From the NCBI GenBank assembly GCA_006384855.1, contig VCJN01003089.1:1-64000 (forward strand): a stretch of 64,000 nt of DNA. Reading direction: 5' to 3'. Below are positions 45,545 through 57,610 of the stretch, piece after piece. Below the pieces are notes generated by a model. That model searched no databases and was not told where the DNA came from. It saw only the letters and a program-made list of their open reading frames with translations. Positions within the stretch are counted from its first letter, which is position 1. Each line of letters opens with the position of its first letter. This DNA comes from Tetraselmis striata (Eukaryota > Chlorophyta > Chlorodendrophyceae > Chlorodendrales > Chlorodendraceae). Both the position numbers and the translations under genes were made by a program.

Positions 45545-46434
45545 TCAGCCCCCCTCACCGATGTTGAACGCCTCGCCTCCCGCCTCCATCGTGGCTTCGC
45601 GCCCCGCCCTCCTCTGCATGAAGTACTTCTTTTCATATGGCCCGCACTTTACCGCATCCCAGCTGTCAATGCTGTCGTAGCTTTCAGAACTGCGCCGATG
45701 TGCGGGGCGCTGAATAGTCGCCTTCGCTGGTGTTGTCTGAGATACCCGCTCACTCTCGCTCCATGCGCTCCTGCCACTCCGTAGCGCGCAGCTTCCGAGC
45801 GCGCTCACCCAACTCACGCGCACGCTCTGAGCGCACAGTTCGGAGCGCCTACTGTTCCAGCTTGTCCGCCTCGCTCTTGCCTGGCAGCGCCTCCCACCGG
45901 AATACATAGCCACCCGTCTCTATGGGAAGCGGTGGCGGGATTGGTGCGCTGAATCCGCCCAGCCCATCACATCGCGCAGAGCATCGCTATCGTAGCGTCC
46001 ATCGGGTGCATAAAATGCGCCTCGCACAGCCCATGCAGCTCGCGCATTGCGTATACTTTGAGATCATCGAAGGCAGTGAGGAAGGGCCATGCCTTTGGAT
46101 CACTTGGGCCCACTGAGTAGCCAGTTGGCAGCTCCATGTGGTGGCCGTGGCCATTCATGCGGTCGTACATCGCCTCGGTCACCGCCGAGACCAACGCCTC
46201 CTCGCCTACCACTGGTAGGCCGTCTACTGTGGTGGACTTGCCACACTTCCGGCTGAATTCGGAGGCGGCGGGCTGGTGGCCGAAACGGCCAGAACGCACC
46301 GAGAGCAGTTCTCGCGTCGCGCCATATCGTTGGGGCGCTGCGTCGGCGCAAAGGATTTTCAGCCTCCAACCCGCTGTAGCATCAACGGACGATGCGAGAG
46401 AACAACGGAGGAACTCAAAAACCCGCCACGGCAA
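45545..46434 (-). pseudogene. Degenerate ORF, unrecognised
   Basis: The minus-strand frame 46434-45967 contains GEEALVSAVTEAMYDRMNGH, GYSVGPSDPKAWPFLTAFDD and LKVYAMRELHGLCEAHFMHP. After frame changes the sequence continues near 45930 as GGYVFRWEALPGKSEADKLE and a charged helical segment (ATEWQERMERE). Stops and shifts indicate decay. The composition resembles replication or packaging proteins of mobile elements, but I cannot name a family. Confidence 0.35.
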
Positions 46435-46800
46435 CGACCTCAGCTTCCCCTCCCTCTAGCGATATCGGGTGCGTGTCGGGTGGGATCGGTGCCGAGATGT
46501 CTCCGATTATGTTTGGCGTGGGTGGGCTGCAGTGAGTGAGTGGGGCAAAAAGGGCGGCGTCCGTACCTGATGCGGCCGAGTGCACAGCCGCTATTGCTAA
46601 ACCACCTGCCCGACTACCGCCAGTAATGTGTACCCATGGGATAAGGTTTGCGCTCCGGGGGGCGTGATGCGCAATGGCCGCGCGCACTGGGGGCAAGCGA
46701 GCTATGTGTAGCTCGGGATGGGTGAGGAAGTTTGTTGTGTGCTGGACGCGGTGCGCGCGGCCCGCATAAAGGATTCTATTATAGTACAGCAGTACTAGCG

Positions 46801-46918
46801 CAGTGTGCAGTGTGCGACAGTGTGCGCCGCAGTGCGCAGTGTGCAGCAGTGTGCAGTGTGCGACAGTGTGCGCCGCAGTGCGCAATGTGCAGCAGTGTGT
46901 AGTGTGCGACAGCAGTGC
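46801..46918. repeat. 46 bp minisatellite, about 2.5 copies
   Basis: Units begin at 46801, 46847 and 46893, each starting 'cagtgtgcagtgtgcgacag' (the third with one change, then truncated). Internally it is built from shorter cagtg/gtgcg motifs. Confidence 0.9.
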
Positions 46919-47107
46919 ATAAATAGTTCATGCACGATATCCCGGTACTGGTACGCCTTCATATCACGTACCATTTGCGTACGGGTACTGCCATGGCAGT
47001 CATGGCGGCGCGGGTACTCGCGACCACCGCCGAGATAAGCTGACTGTAAGCGGATATAGGCGAGGGTTAGGCGCGGGTGATACGGAATACAGTAATCGTA
47101 CAGTAAA

Positions 47108-47173
47108 ATTGAGTACGGATACAGTACAAGTACCGTGTTAAGCGCGGTTAGGCGAACCCCGTTTCGACGAGTG
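47108..47173 (-). repeat. Dispersed short repeat, copy 3 of 3
   Basis: Reverse complement of the 1113-1168 unit with a 9-base insert (cgcgcttaa). It directly abuts the end of the decayed coding region that lies downstream of the coiled-coil gene. Confidence 0.75.
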
Positions 47174-47545
47174 GAGCCCCACAGCAGCCAGCTCCTCCCC
47201 TTGCCCTTTCAGCATGTCCTCCACTGATGGCCACTTGGTCATCAAATTGCCATATGACAGCACCATCTGCACCTCCTTCTCCATGTCCGCGTCTCACTTG
47301 GAGCTGCTGACTGAGGTTGATGAGACGCTGAAAGGCATCTTGAGATAGCTTCATGTCAGTGTAGACCTGCACAACGTTGTGCTCTCACAACTTTCAAATG
47401 GCCAACAGGGTAGTACGCCTCTCCGCTGCTTTCAAGTGATGCTTAAACTGCTTAAACTCCAATATGGAGGCCAGCAACTCGGGGTAGTTGGCTAGAAGGG
47501 CGCCTGGGATAAAGCGGGGGGGGGGGGGGGGTGCGCTGCTCGCAC

Positions 47546-48316
47546 ATCCGCTGGCTGGCCCACTAGGTCCGCCTCCTCCACGATGCCCGCCTCCTCCCCG
47601 TCAGCTCCATGTGCGTCGACATCGCCATGCTGTTGCCGCTGCTCCGCTCCACCGTCACCGCCGGAAGGGGCTCCGAACTGTGCGCCGGGCCCGCCCTCCG
47701 CATACACAGTCGGCCAGCTGTCGTCGTCTCCGATTGCGTGGGTGAGCCACGCCTCCAGCGGCTCGGCCTTGCGGTCGATGAACTTGCGCACCGTCGCTCT
47801 GGTCGTCGCCTCCCGCAGCTTGTAGGACAGGCCTGCCGGCCGCTCCCTCCCCGGCTTCTGGCCCCCGCCCTCCTCGTCACTGCCGCTGCCCTCACTGCTA
47901 GCGAACTCGGCCTCGCTGCCATTTGACTCAAACATGAGCCGTATCTTGGCTTTTAGGCGCGCTACCTTCTTGTCGTGCTTCCGGCGCAGGATGTCCGCCT
48001 CCACTCGCGCCCTCTCCTCCGCCGCAAGTTGAGACCGCAGCTCCTTGTCCACTTCTTTCTGCTTGTTGACAACCTCCCTCCAGCAACGCTCCGCCTCCTC
48101 CGAGGCCGTCGCTCTCTTCAGCAGGTACTTGATCTCATACTCGAGGATTTGCAGCTGGGTTGACACACGAGTCGTCGCTGCTGATGCCTGCCACGACAAC
48201 CCGGCCGGCATGCCGCTGCCTCTGGCACCCGCCCCGCCTCCTCCCTCACCACCGGCATCGCCCCTAGTAGGCGCCGCGACTTTCTTAGACTGCCGTTTCT
48301 TTGACTTGTAGCCCAT
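47546..48316 (-). CDS. Coiled-coil, acidic-tailed protein (first exon)
   Basis: Starts at MGYKSKKRQSKKVAAPTRGD in a good context (gtaccATGG) and runs 257 codons in phase to a donor gat|gtgcga that is followed within 20 bases by a C run. The N-terminus is strongly basic (nuclear-signal-like). The middle (RVSTQLQILEYEIKYLLKRA to ARVEADILRRKHDKKVARLK) is a long coiled coil. It is followed by an acidic Ser/Glu patch and RERPAGLSYKLREATTRATV. A downstream segment, 47500-47394, codes LLANYPELLASILEFKQFKH with a stop, and may be the last exon, but the phase does not match any donor I see. Upstream readthrough to 48526 is probably not coding. No family is recognised. Confidence 0.5.
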
Positions 48317-50463
48317 GGTACCCGGACGAGGGACGGGGGGGGGGGAGGGGGGGGGGCAAAAGACGTGGATGGTGTAAGCAAAGATGTTATGCAAGTTCCT
48401 GTGACATGCCGTGGAGTGGCAGATGTTGCATCCCGACTGTACACGGCCGCCAGGTCGCCCACACCGCCTGCACACCGTCCAGCCGCCTCCCGACACCGCA
48501 TGTACTACCCCCAAAGGGCTTTGCATAGGTACCTACAAGGTCCCTAGACATAGGTCGGGCACTATGGTGACTGCCAGTACGGCTAGAGGTACTGGAGGGC
48601 GCGTACGCGTACGCGTACGTTAAAATGTCCGATTTTCGGGCCCGGAACTGCGTTGTGCGCTACTTCGACCATATAATATACAATTGCTGCTGGGTGCATA
48701 TATATATATGTACGGCAGAATTAGTTATTGTAATGGACAGTCATGTGAGTTTGAGGCCAGGGCATGCATGCAGCCAATTTTCATGCATGGTGTCATCGCA
48801 ATATATATGTTGCATGGCGTTAGTATTATTACATTGAAAGTTTGCAGAAGTACTTTAAGTACTAAATATCGTTTTACATAAATATTTATGTAGTCCGGCC
48901 GTAGTAGAGCCAATAATGCAGCTGAGCTTTTGCATAACGCCACGTAGTGTGGTCGTGTGCAAATGCTTGTAATGTTTTACCAAGCAGGTGTAGAAAGGAA
49001 AGCCTTAGGTTGTTGTTCCCTGTCCCGATGCGCTCCTAGCAAGGTATACAGCATAGCGCACATTAGTATGTCCAGCCGCAGACGATGAATACCGTGCTTT
49101 GTATTCGATTACTTTGAGCGCGTCAAAAGCATGAATACATAACCGGCACCGTCGCACGGTCTTAGTGCTAATATGATGGGCTGATCACGGGCTTGTCCCC
49201 TCGTCGCGAAAGCTCCGAAACCAATGCGTAGACAGATTATTTCAGCAGCCATCAATGTACGGGTCCACATGTAAGTTGTGAAACATATCACCCGTGGTCC
49301 AATTAGGCGCGTGAAAAGTGCCGCGCCGCGCACGGTCGCCAGGCCGAGAAGTCCCCTCCTCAAACAAGGTCCTTGCGTATGTATCCGCAAGCATACGTGG
49401 TGGCGAATACGACTCAGTGCCGGGCCCATGCTACGTAAAATGACACCCCCCAAATCCAACCAGCATTATCATGTGCGTTTTCCCTAATCGCCGTGAATCC
49501 CGTACTGAGGTGGTTTGATTGCAGTTCTTTGCCCGGTACGTACGGCTTTTTGCCCGGGACGTACGCCTGTTTCCGGGTACGTATTGCTTAGGATGTTAGA
49601 TTTACGGGTAAAAGTAAAGGGCGGGGCGGCGACTACTTTCAAGACGAATTATATAGTATTATCAATATTTTATCGCTTTTTTTCTGGAGGATGAATATAA
49701 TTATTAGTCTACATGTAGTACGTAGCAGTAGTGCCGCGTCCACGCGCGCGCAGTTGTGCATCGCGCTTGTTGCTCATAAGGGATGTTTTGTCACTAGAAA
49801 CATACAATATAGTACGCGCTACTACGTGCATAATATAACGTCAAGCAATAAGTCTACCCCGATTATGAAATGAAAATACAATGCAATGAAATCATTTTCT
49901 GTTAGTATTTGCGTTTTGTATTATGCATGTTAAGTTTCCCTACATTGACATAAATTGATTTGCAACTTAGTTACCACCTCCTGACCTTCACATGACGTTT
50001 CTTCGCGCCGCTTGGCAAGCTAGACGTGGCGTAGTTATTGCTCCAACTTATATGGCCATCTATTGTTGGCTAACTAATCATATACTAAATATTGTTGCAC
50101 GTAGAAGTGCGTGCGTAGAAGTACGTGTGACGTCATATATATGCAACCGTCCCAGCATTCAAATTAAATATGCTTACTACTAGTACTACTCGCAACCATT
50201 TACTAGCTCATTCAACATACATACCACTCACAATGCGCCGAGCAACAACCGCTTGCAGAGGTAATCCCGCCGGTAATAATTGGTTGATAATCCACACCCG
50301 TATGCACGCATGATCGCACGCATGCATATACACACTTGCACATGCGGCCGGCATGTGCGTATGCATAGATGTAATTTTGCTCACCTTTGCTGAACCGTCA
50401 ATACATACTCAACAATCATTGTATGTAAATGCATGACGGGTCCAGGTGCCTCGCGGACGGTCG
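48317..50463. other. No gene seen
   Basis: AT-rich intergenic DNA with short frames only. It includes a 'gcgtacgcgtacgcgtacg' run near 48600 and purine/pyrimidine-poor stretches. No RNA gene was recognised. Confidence 0.45.
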
Positions 50464-51185
50464 CATAATTTACATGAGCTAGCAGCAGAAGGTGATATCA
50501 GGGAATCACCAAAAAACAATACAATCAGAAAGGTCCTCTACAGCGACTGCGAGGTGGAAGCAGCAACATGAGAAGACGCAGAATGGGCACGAGCCCACGC
50601 ATCAGACTTGGCCATCTGCAATAAACCGGCAGAGAGAATGCCGCCCAGGGTACCATGCACGCAAGCCGAGACCCGCTGCAACAGCCCCCGCCGTGTGCGC
50701 GACAGGTGACGGCGGAACTCAGCAGGTTGGTTGGCGACAAAGTTCCGAAGTGCCTGAACGGATTGACCACGAAGGAAGCATGAGGTAGGGTCGGGGCGGA
50801 AGGTCCGCCAGGGAAGTTGCGCACATCCAACAGCACCGCGAAGATGTAGACCACCGTCAAAGCGGACTTCTCGAGACGCACGGCCGCGGTCCTCAACCAC
50901 AAAAGGGTATGTAGAACCGGTGAACACCCTGCACTAGGGCGGAAGACGCCTGGTCCGCTGCCGACTTAGCATGCTCCGCCTCGCTCGGTCGCCGCGATTC
51001 CCGGGGTGCACCAGCGGGGGTCGTTGCTCCAAGTGGGGGTCGTGGAGGACATGCACGCAAAGTCGATCATGTAATCGCACGCCCCCCCCCCCCCCCCCCC
51101 CCCCCCACGCCGCCAGCGTCAAGTCCGACGGCCGCGAGCGGTCCGCTGGGCGCAGCCCGCCACTCGTCTCAAGGGTCAAGTCGCC
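50464..51185 (-). mobile_element. LINE 3' fragment, copy 3
   Basis: Reverse-strand copy of 36981-37677. The coding part is in two frames (YPFVVEDRGRASREVRF; VQALRNFVANQPAEFRRHLS; LLQRVSACVHGTLGG). A C run at 51082-51106 is equivalent to the G tract in copy 2. The 3' end is at 'atttacatgagctagcagca' on the forward strand. Confidence 0.66.
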
Positions 51186-52523
51186 GGCTGTACGGTCGCA
51201 TAATCATGGCCATTCGCGTCATGGATGAATCGTCGCTGTCGGTGAAATCTGCTGCGCTGGATGAATAAAGAGCTGCGATGACCCGTACTCCCGTACCGCG
51301 TCCGCCGCTTTGAGGAACGCCCGTCAATAATAATAATCGTGCGCGGGCCGAGCAACTACTGAGAACGGTGAGTGACTTCCGCTTCACTGGTACCGGTACG
51401 GGTTACCACACTATATCTGTAATAAATTATTCTTAGTACCAGGTACCAGGTACCTGTCGCGCTACCTGTAGGTGTCAGTAACCCGCGCTTATATCGGTAC
51501 GGGAGGAAGGCGCCGAAGTTTACTGCGCTGATATCGTCATCATATCGCAATCTACCGCCGGTCTATTACGGCCGAGGCGCTACCAGGATTACGAGCTGAG
51601 ATAGCGCTATGGTGCTAAACGCCCTAAGATAATATAGGACTGGCATGAGCAGCAGCCATCATTTCTTTGGTATGTATGTATATCTAGTTTATTTCACATG
51701 ACCCGTACCAGCGTCCAATTTCATTTGCAGCTGCGTTGAAAATTGCGCACTAATATTAGTTCCCGCCATGCGATGTAGCGACCTAGTACGGTAAAGTAAC
51801 AAAAACTAGCTTTTTCGCAAGGTACCAGTTCCGGTGCATCACCCGGGCTCACCAGGAGGCCTTGCTCGCAAGAGATTTCCTCGGGGTCCTGAGCTTGGTA
51901 GCCGCTCGAGAGCGTGCTCGCTGCCTCATCAGACGGCGCAGATTCGTCTCCCATCCCGTTGCTGAAGCTGCACAGCACGTCCGAGGATCACCCACACACA
52001 CACGTGCTCGCGTGGCCCGGACTCTGAACCGTGTGCGCATCACTCATCCATCCCGCCTTATGCGGGATGCGGGCCGCTTTTAGGCGGCTTGCTGTGTTGA
52101 TTTTCTAATTCTGGGGAACTGCCCTTTTTGTAATTCACACCAGTTCCGGGGCGGTTAGCGCTGGGTATCGGCAGTAGATACGCTAGCAATGTATGTTAAA
52201 TGTTAATGTTAAATGCTACAAGGTTTTGGTTGTGGTCGCTAGTACATTTGTTAATACTTGGTTGTAAATACCACATCACAAAACTAGGTTGTGGTGTGGG
52301 CTTGACCACCTGCTCACAAGCCACTTCACTGCTCACGCCGAAGCCGGTCCACCTCTCTAGAGGATTCACGGCAAGCCTGTAGACAGATAGTACGCGGCGC
52401 CTCACTAGTGGCGTGCAGTGGTCGACTCCTACATGCCTGGAGTTTGTGCACCCGAGGTGTCCACATTCGCACTTGCGGTCGTGCACAGCGATCTGCAATA
52501 GTTCTGTCTTTGTCTAGGGCGGC
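51186..52523. other. No gene seen
   Basis: Intergenic DNA. Short frames only. Contains the 5' flank of the sulfotransferase gene. Confidence 0.45.
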
Positions 52524-53723
52524 ATGACGCCCCGGCCACAAAGGGCAACGCTCCTGCGGGGGTTCGCGTTTTTACTGTGCGCGTCGTTAGCTGAGGCCGT
52601 GAGGCCATACAAGGACATCCCAGGCTTCCAGGATGACCAGGCGCAGCCCGCAGGTGCTTCGCACAGTGGGCTGTTTGGGCGGCCGCACCCGTCTGTCCTC
52701 AGGGGCGGGGGTGCCCGCTCAGCGGGGTGCGACCTATGCGAGCAAAACTGGCTGTTCATCCTGGGGGCCGGCGGTCGGACGGGAACTACCACTGCGCTGT
52801 CAATGGTACGCCAGGCCCATGCAAGAACCAGGATGATGCAGCCTCAGTTCTGGAGGCACTTGAGCTAACCACCTTACTCTGGGGTTTTCTTCATCCCTCG
52901 GCGGATTCCTCCCTAGTGCTTGTTCGCTGTCGCTGACCCAGCTGGCCATCCTTGCTGTCGGCAGTTCGACAGCGTTCCGGGAATCGAGCTCACAGGCGAA
53001 CACTGGGGATTTCTGAACGAGGAGGCCTTGGTACTGGAGAAGCTGATGAAGGCCGCGTCGAAGCCTTGTGTCAGCGGTACGCCGGCTCCTGATGTCGACG
53101 GCTTCATGTGCGACATTCAGGAGCGCACGCGGCGCACCATTCTAGGCGCGCGGCACGACGAGCTGCTGGCCTCGTCTCGAGTCATCGGCTTCAAGGAGAT
53201 CCGGTATACATCGCCTACGGCGTTGCGGTTTCTGGCTCGTGTTTTCCCGTGCGCGCGCCTGGTATTCACCTATCGCCGCAAACCACACGTTGAGGTCCGC
53301 GCCAGCGAGTTCCAGCAGGAGCACATGCGCCAGCAGTGGGAGGAGAGCCACGCGCTGTTCGATTTCGTGCATTCAGCGTTCAATGACACGATCGGCATGC
53401 TGGCGGTCGAGGCGCTCACGCTCAGGCACTACAACCGGCTGCTCACACAGAAACTGGGCGTACGCGGCTGCGAGTTTGCCAAGATCATACACGACAATGC
53501 AGGCGGCGGCTACTCGCGCGACCGAGACCGCCCCGACGACGGCGTGCTGGTAGGTGAGTGCGACCTATCGGGAGTCGACTTCCGGCATGGGCCATCGGAG
53601 CTGGCAGCGCGCGAGGCGAGATGGGATGAGCTTACGCTGAAGCTGGCGAGCAAGCAGCGGCGCCACCATTTGGCAGCTGGCACATCACGAACACAGCGTG
53701 ACGAGACGGATAGCGCCTCGTAG
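52524..53723 (+). CDS. PAPS-dependent sulfotransferase, secretory pathway
   Basis: Two exons, 52524-52805 and 52965-53723, joined in phase 0 (donor tcaatg|gtacgc, acceptor gtcggcag|ttcgac), giving 346 residues. The hydrophobic N-terminus (LLRGFAFLLCASLAEAV, to about residue 26) is a signal peptide or signal anchor. WLFILGAGGRTGTTTALSM (about 76-94) matches the 5'-phosphosulfate-binding loop, and SRVIGFKEIRYTSPTALRFL with VFTYRRKP matches the 3'-phosphate-binding region. This fits a lumenal sulfotransferase, probably Golgi, transferring sulfate from PAPS to a glycan or protein; the acceptor is unknown. The C-terminus is charged and ends SAS. Short frames in other phases are shadows. Confidence 0.8.
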
Positions 53724-54625
53724 CGCCTCTTAGCACTCTAGTAACACCCGTATTCTTCACATTCGGCGGCAATATATCATTCACTTATTCTCTTCAGCAG
53801 TGGCGTGCTTCTTAATGATCCCGCGGCAATTCAAGTCATAGCGACACTCCCTGGACTCGCCTTCAACATTTTTATTTTATTTGACAGTGCTGATAATCAC
53901 GTGAATGCTTGCTGGATGAATATGGATGCTGCTGCAGGTCTTTGGACATGAAACTCCATCACGCAGAACGCATTCCATCGACTGCCTAACTCGGCGTGTG
54001 CTTGTGAGCCCGATGAAGGCAATTAAACTGATACAGAGGGGCAGCCTATGCTGGTAGGCACTTCATCGCATGGGGTTGATCAGCGCCATGCTGAGGACGT
54101 GTTGACTCCTGGCTCTGGTCTGATTGAACGCCGTAGGTATCACCTAGTACGAGAGTATACCAGGTAAACATGTTCGTATCATAATACTGTTGCTGGATAT
54201 TGTTCACATGTAACATCCACAGTGACTAGTGCCCCGTTGCTGCCATTCACACGCCATGCTTCCACATGCGGACTGGAGGTTATCGCCCGGAGCGTTACTC
54301 TGCCAAAGACTACTTCCTTGAGGGTGCAACCCACTACTGAGATAGTGACACCTCCCCCACCCGTACTCTAGTTCCAACCACCATCCTGGGTGCAGCAGAT
54401 TTTTGCATGCTGTGATATTTACAACTTGGAGTACATTAATACTTTCAAGTACAGTGTCAGACAGAAAAAGGGACGGCGGCGGCGGGGCGCGCGCACGCAT
54501 GCGCGCAGGGGGGGCGGGGGTTGAGGGGGGGGGGGGGGGGGGGGGGTCGGGGTTAGATACATCAGCCGCTTTGCTGAGACAGTCGGGTTGCTTTTCGCTA
54601 CGGCACAGTTTGGGAGGCGTAGTCG
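53724..54625. other. No gene seen
   Basis: 3' flanks of two convergent genes. It has a G tract at 54526-54546, on the 3' side of the membrane-protein gene. Confidence 0.45.
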
Positions 54626-56535
54626 CTAATTGCCGATCTCTACCCTGCCCAGGCAGTACATGCCCATGCAGATGGCAGCTGCAGGAAATGCTGCGGTGAA
54701 AACTGACTTAACCACCACGCCCATCAGCGAGTAGCGAGCGTTGATGGCCACGCGCGTGTAGGTTGAGTAGCGGCTGCCTTTGATCAGGTACTCCAGGAGC
54801 ATCTTGCCCTTCACGTGATGCGACAGGCTGAGGCTGCCGGTGCGGAGGATGAAGAACTGTTCGTAGAAACCCGCTGCAAAATCGTCGATTTGAGACAGGA
54901 AGGTGACGGCAGCGCAGTTGAGCAGCAGGTCCTCTAGCCCAGGGTTTAACATGAAGAGGTAGAAAGTGACGGAGGGGATGACAAGCAGGAGCGTGATGTC
55001 GTTGACCAGGCGGCCCAGCTTGAGCATCACTGGCGACGTGACCGCGTAGCTGTGCAGAAAGATGTCGTAAGTCATGAAGTTGTTCTGCGCATATTCTGGA
55101 AAGGTGCTGTACACCACAACGGTGATGAACAAAAAGAAAAACAGCACGCGGTTCATCCAGTCCGCATTCATGGGGCACGCGTTGGCACTGTCGATCTCCC
55201 GAGTGAAACTGACGAGCATGAGAACGGGCAGCAGGACTTGCGCGGCGATCGTCGTGAGTACCATACCTGACAACACTGTCAGGTCGGCAAACTTGTCCCT
55301 GCGGTACTGTGCGAGCGCGTGCTCTTCCGACACATCCGCCAGCTCCACCGGCTGCTCAGACACCGGGCCAAGGCCGTCCAGCGTTGCACCAGGTTTTGTG
55401 AGCCCCGCGTTGTGTGCCACCGCAAGGCGGTCCACCTGGTGCATGCGGTACGCGAACCCTGAGGCCTTGATCCTCGCCCAGGCCGAGTTGTCCTTCAAGG
55501 CATAAAAGGCCAGGTGGTCGTAAATGCTGACGGACTGCAGTCGCTCCAAGTAGCGCATGTAGCGGCGGGTGAGCCGCCGGCATAGCTCCGGAGGCGACAG
55601 TGCGCTGTCATATGGCAGCGGTCCCCGTGGCACCCACTCATTGAGGACGCTGTCGCCTGCGCAGGCACGGTGAGCGCTTAGCGGTCGGCGGATCAACACC
55701 ACAGCCTGAATAAATATTCTTATAATCTTATGACTACGTAATTTTATGTAGCTCGACGCACCTGGGACACCAAAGGTGCGAAGCATGTTTCCAACCCTGC
55801 AACAGGAGATCATTACATAGGTGATTGCTGGCATCTGAGTCGCCATCTATGGCAATCACGCAGCTGAGGGAATCACAGCAGCCAGAGAAGCACGCTCACC
55901 TGACTCTCCAAAATCCACGCGGCTTCCCGTATGATGGCGGCTCCCAGAGCTGGTACCTGATGTCTGGCCGGCGACAGGCCTGCTCAAACATGGGGATGAA
56001 CTTCTTGGCCAGCACTGGCCAAACGTCGGGGTCCACTGGACAGGGACAACCGGCGGGTGTTAGCAGCAGCTATTGCGTGTTTTTCTCATGCTGAATTGAT
56101 GCACAAACTATGATCGCAGAATAAACCCAAATCGTACTAATATGTCAAATATTTTGCGAGCTCTGTCACCATGTCGAAACACGTCCACACCGCGCCAACA
56201 AGCTGCGACAGAAAGCAAGGCGTTGGGCACGGTACAGCAGCATACTGACTGTGTTCGCCAAGTTCCCGCAGCGCTTCCGCCCAGTCCTCCGAGATGATGT
56301 GCTTGTCCACCGAGCCGTGGACCTCGTCGCGAGCAGCGCCGTGCCCCGTGTCATCCAGCGGCGGCAGCACAGGCTTTGTGAATGGGTCATCGCGATAGTA
56401 GTTTAGCAGGCTGCGGCGATCCTGACCGTAGAGGCTGGCATGCCGTAGGTGGGCGAACGAGCCGGGCACGATGCCGTCGGCGCCTATCGGTGACCCCGCT
56501 GTGCCGGGGGAGCTGTACACCTGGTTGCTTTTCAT
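54626..56535 (-). CDS. Multi-pass membrane protein, unnamed family
   Basis: Exons (minus strand): first exon from about 56535 (MKSNQVYSSPGTAGSPIGAD), 55900-56035, 55762-55796 (35 bases) and 54626-55656. The last three join in phase; the donor of the first exon is uncertain (near 56160-56200). The soluble N-terminal half includes LNYYRDDPFTKPVLPPLDD and YDHLAFYALKDNSAWARI. The second half has about four to six membrane helices (VLTTIAAQVLLPVLMLVSF, VLFFFLFITVVVYSTF, DITLLLVIPSVTFYLFML, FTAAFPAAAICMGMYCLG). The block EDLLLNCAAVTFLSQIDDF sits between helices and resembles a 'D..LN..A..F...IDD' motif seen in uncharacterised protist membrane proteins. A transporter or channel-like role is a guess. 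Confidence 0.65.
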
Positions 56536-57610
56536 CGCGGTGTTGCCCGTGAACAAGCACAAGCACTCTCACGCCCACGATTGCAGGCCCGACTCGGAGC
56601 GTAGATAGTAGATACAACCTTTCCCGTCACTGTCGCGATACGCACGAGCGTGCAAAATTCCCCTCGGTGGCCGAGTAGTGACTGGGCGGAGTGGCCGGCA
56701 GCCCCCTTGTGCGCACGCCGTGGATCACTATGCCGCCGGCACGGCGGCATCCGATAGCCGAAAGCGCGGGTGGAGTTAGCCGACCGTTACAGCGCAACGG
56801 CCTGCTGCACGGGTTACATGCAACCTGATAGTGTCACATACCCTGTACAGGGTAGTTATTTCCGGGGATTTATGATTTAAATAACGTTTCAGCCTCACTC
56901 GTCTTCCCGGATGAGATGCTTATATCAGTACATTGCCTTTTACGGCTAGTACCAGTACAATATTTATTATTAGTAGATGGATTATTTAATATTGTTGATG
57001 AGCGAGGATGGTACGGCTTTCCGTAACTGGATTGCTGCCTAAACGGCCGTCGCAGAGTAGACGCTGCAAGGGGTGCCAGTCCTGTCCCCGGGGCGGGGGG
57101 GGGGGAAACGACAGGGTTCTGCTTCACAATAATATAGCGACCTACTCGCTAATAATAATAATATTAGTAGCGAGTAGGTCGCTACAGGTACCTAGTCGCT
57201 AATGTCGCGTAGCAGCTAAAGGTATATTAATGTTATGATGCTTCGACAACATAGACACTGCAATAACTACTACCTGCGGCCGCCCCGCGCCGCCCGCGAA
57301 CTCGTATCAGGTACGGCCGTACCGGTGTGGTACGCGACGAAGCAGTAAAAAACGCTCAAGCGCGCACACGCACATGCCGCCGCGCTACTGCGCGCTCATC
57401 GCCCGGTCCCGTTATCATCTCCCGCGGCTCGTCTGCTCGCCCCAGAGTTGGATGGAACAGCCCAAACCGGTAATCCATAGGAGCCATCCAGTGACGACAG
57501 CCTCGCGCGCGGCAGGTCACTCACGGCTTCCCCTTCCCCGCCGCCACCTCTTTCGCGGTCCCCTCCCGGGCGCGACTTTCTCGCCCCGCGCCGACGCCGC
57601 CGGCGGCGGC
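56536..57610. other. Intergenic, divergent promoter region
   Basis: Lies between the minus-strand membrane-protein gene and the plus-strand Tubby-like gene. It holds a hairpin at 57135-57184 and an AT-rich stretch (56870-57010). An in-frame upstream ATG for the Tubby gene exists at 57374. Confidence 0.5.
57135..57184. repeat. 16 bp perfect hairpin around a taat-rich loop
   Basis: Arms tagcgacctactcgct (57135-57150) and agcgagtaggtcgcta (57169-57184). A partial third copy (tacctagtcgctaa) follows. The 'tagcgac' core is the one seen in the 9836 hairpin. Confidence 0.8.

Noticed and set aside
57374..57610. In-frame ATG upstream of the Tubby start
   Set aside because: The added 79 residues are Arg/Cys/Pro-rich and look like translated promoter DNA; the ATG at 57611 gives a Ser/Pro-rich start like the following exons. 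Not excluded.
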